Position numbers and translations under genes: made by a program
Shown here: piece by piece, positions 5,730 to 5,851 of the stretch
Numbering within the stretch: position 1 is the first letter of the stretch
How the letters are laid out: every line of letters starts with the position of its first letter
Notes under the pieces: generated by a model
What the model was told of the DNA's origin: nothing
Databases searched by the model: none
Seen by the model: only the letters and a program-made list of their open reading frames with translations
Origin: Verrucomicrobiia bacterium
GTDB lineage: Bacteria > Verrucomicrobiota > Verrucomicrobiia > JABWAM01
Assembly (NCBI GenBank): GCA_013360985.1
Contig: JABWAM010000157.1
Span: 1-5,851, forward strand
DNA length: 5,851 bases
Reading direction: 5' to 3'

Positions 5730-5851
5730 GCGCGCAAGACGTTAGGCGGGAGATTGAGGCCTCCGGAGGACACCTTTCGTGGCGCGAGCCCGCGCGCGAG
5801 ATCCCCGCGGAGCGCGCGTGCGAAGTGTTGGTCGTTGGCGGCGGCCCCGCC
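5726..5851 (+). CDS. FAD-dependent oxidoreductase, N-terminal fragment (partial)
   Basis: The first 42 codons of a gene run off the right edge. After a roughly 30-residue charged lead that includes SWREPAREIP, the fragment reads CEVLVVGGGPA at residues 32-42. This is the first beta strand and the glycine-rich GxGxxG nucleotide-binding loop of a Rossmann FAD enzyme, cut off before the last glycine. A short lead ending in EIP-x-x-x-x-(C/D)-V-L-V-V-G-G-G-P-A is common in the FAD-dependent oxidoreductases of the PF12831 type found in environmental bacteria. Other flavoproteins, such as thioredoxin-reductase-like or geranylgeranyl-reductase-like enzymes, cannot be excluded from so little. No signal peptide is visible. 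The ATG overlaps the HIT stop by ATGA, so the two genes are probably translated together. The substrate is unknown. Confidence 0.75.
   Translation, partial: MSAQDVRREIEASGGHLSWREPAREIPAERACEVLVVGGGPA

Noticed and set aside
1..5851. CRISPR array, tRNA, rRNA, insertion sequence or defence system
   Set aside because: No regularly spaced repeats, cloverleaf-like segment, rRNA-like stretch or transposase motif was found on reading the sequence. All long stretches are explained by metabolic or envelope genes.

Overview
This is a GC-rich bacterial window, with nearly every codon third position G or C. It carries eight genes or gene fragments, all on the + strand. The mix is a FeoB-associated Cys-rich peptide, a bacterial GDP-mannose 3,5-epimerase, a two-domain CinA, a secreted Amidase_3 enzyme and a FAD-dependent oxidoreductase. 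It would fit a PVC-type bacterium (Verrucomicrobia, Kiritimatiellae or a relative), but that is inference from gene content; no rRNA or other marker is present. Ribosome binding sites are mixed: clear GGAG or GAGGA before galE and cinA, little before the GDP-mannose epimerase and the HIT gene.

Layout. Positions 1-92 hold the last 29 codons of an unidentified gene. Positions 127-276 encode a 49-residue peptide with one membrane helix and a CxxCxxC cluster, of the type that accompanies the FeoB iron transporter. After a 95-base gap with two adjacent hairpins come two extended-SDR sugar-nucleotide epimerases: GDP-mannose 3,5-epimerase (372-1433) and UDP-glucose 4-epimerase GalE (1543-2514). The 109-base gap between them holds a GC-rich inverted repeat and a T5 tract. 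cinA (2561-3814) overlaps the start of an exported N-acetylmuramoyl-L-alanine amidase (3811-5199) by ATGA. A 191-base non-coding gap with nested inverted repeats follows. Then come a HIT-family hydrolase (5391-5729) and, again overlapping by ATGA, the first 42 codons of a FAD-dependent oxidoreductase that runs off the window.

How the genes relate. The two epimerases supply GDP-L-galactose/GDP-L-gulose and UDP-galactose, which suggests building surface polysaccharide. CinA acts in pyridine-nucleotide salvage and the amidase remodels peptidoglycan; their overlap implies co-translation but not a shared pathway. Most of the window is ordinary housekeeping and envelope metabolism. I see no CRISPR array, transposase, tRNA, rRNA or defence system. 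The points most worth a second look are the bacterial GDP-mannose 3,5-epimerase, the small Cys-rich Feo peptide with no recognisable FeoB beside it, and the structured gap upstream of the HIT gene.
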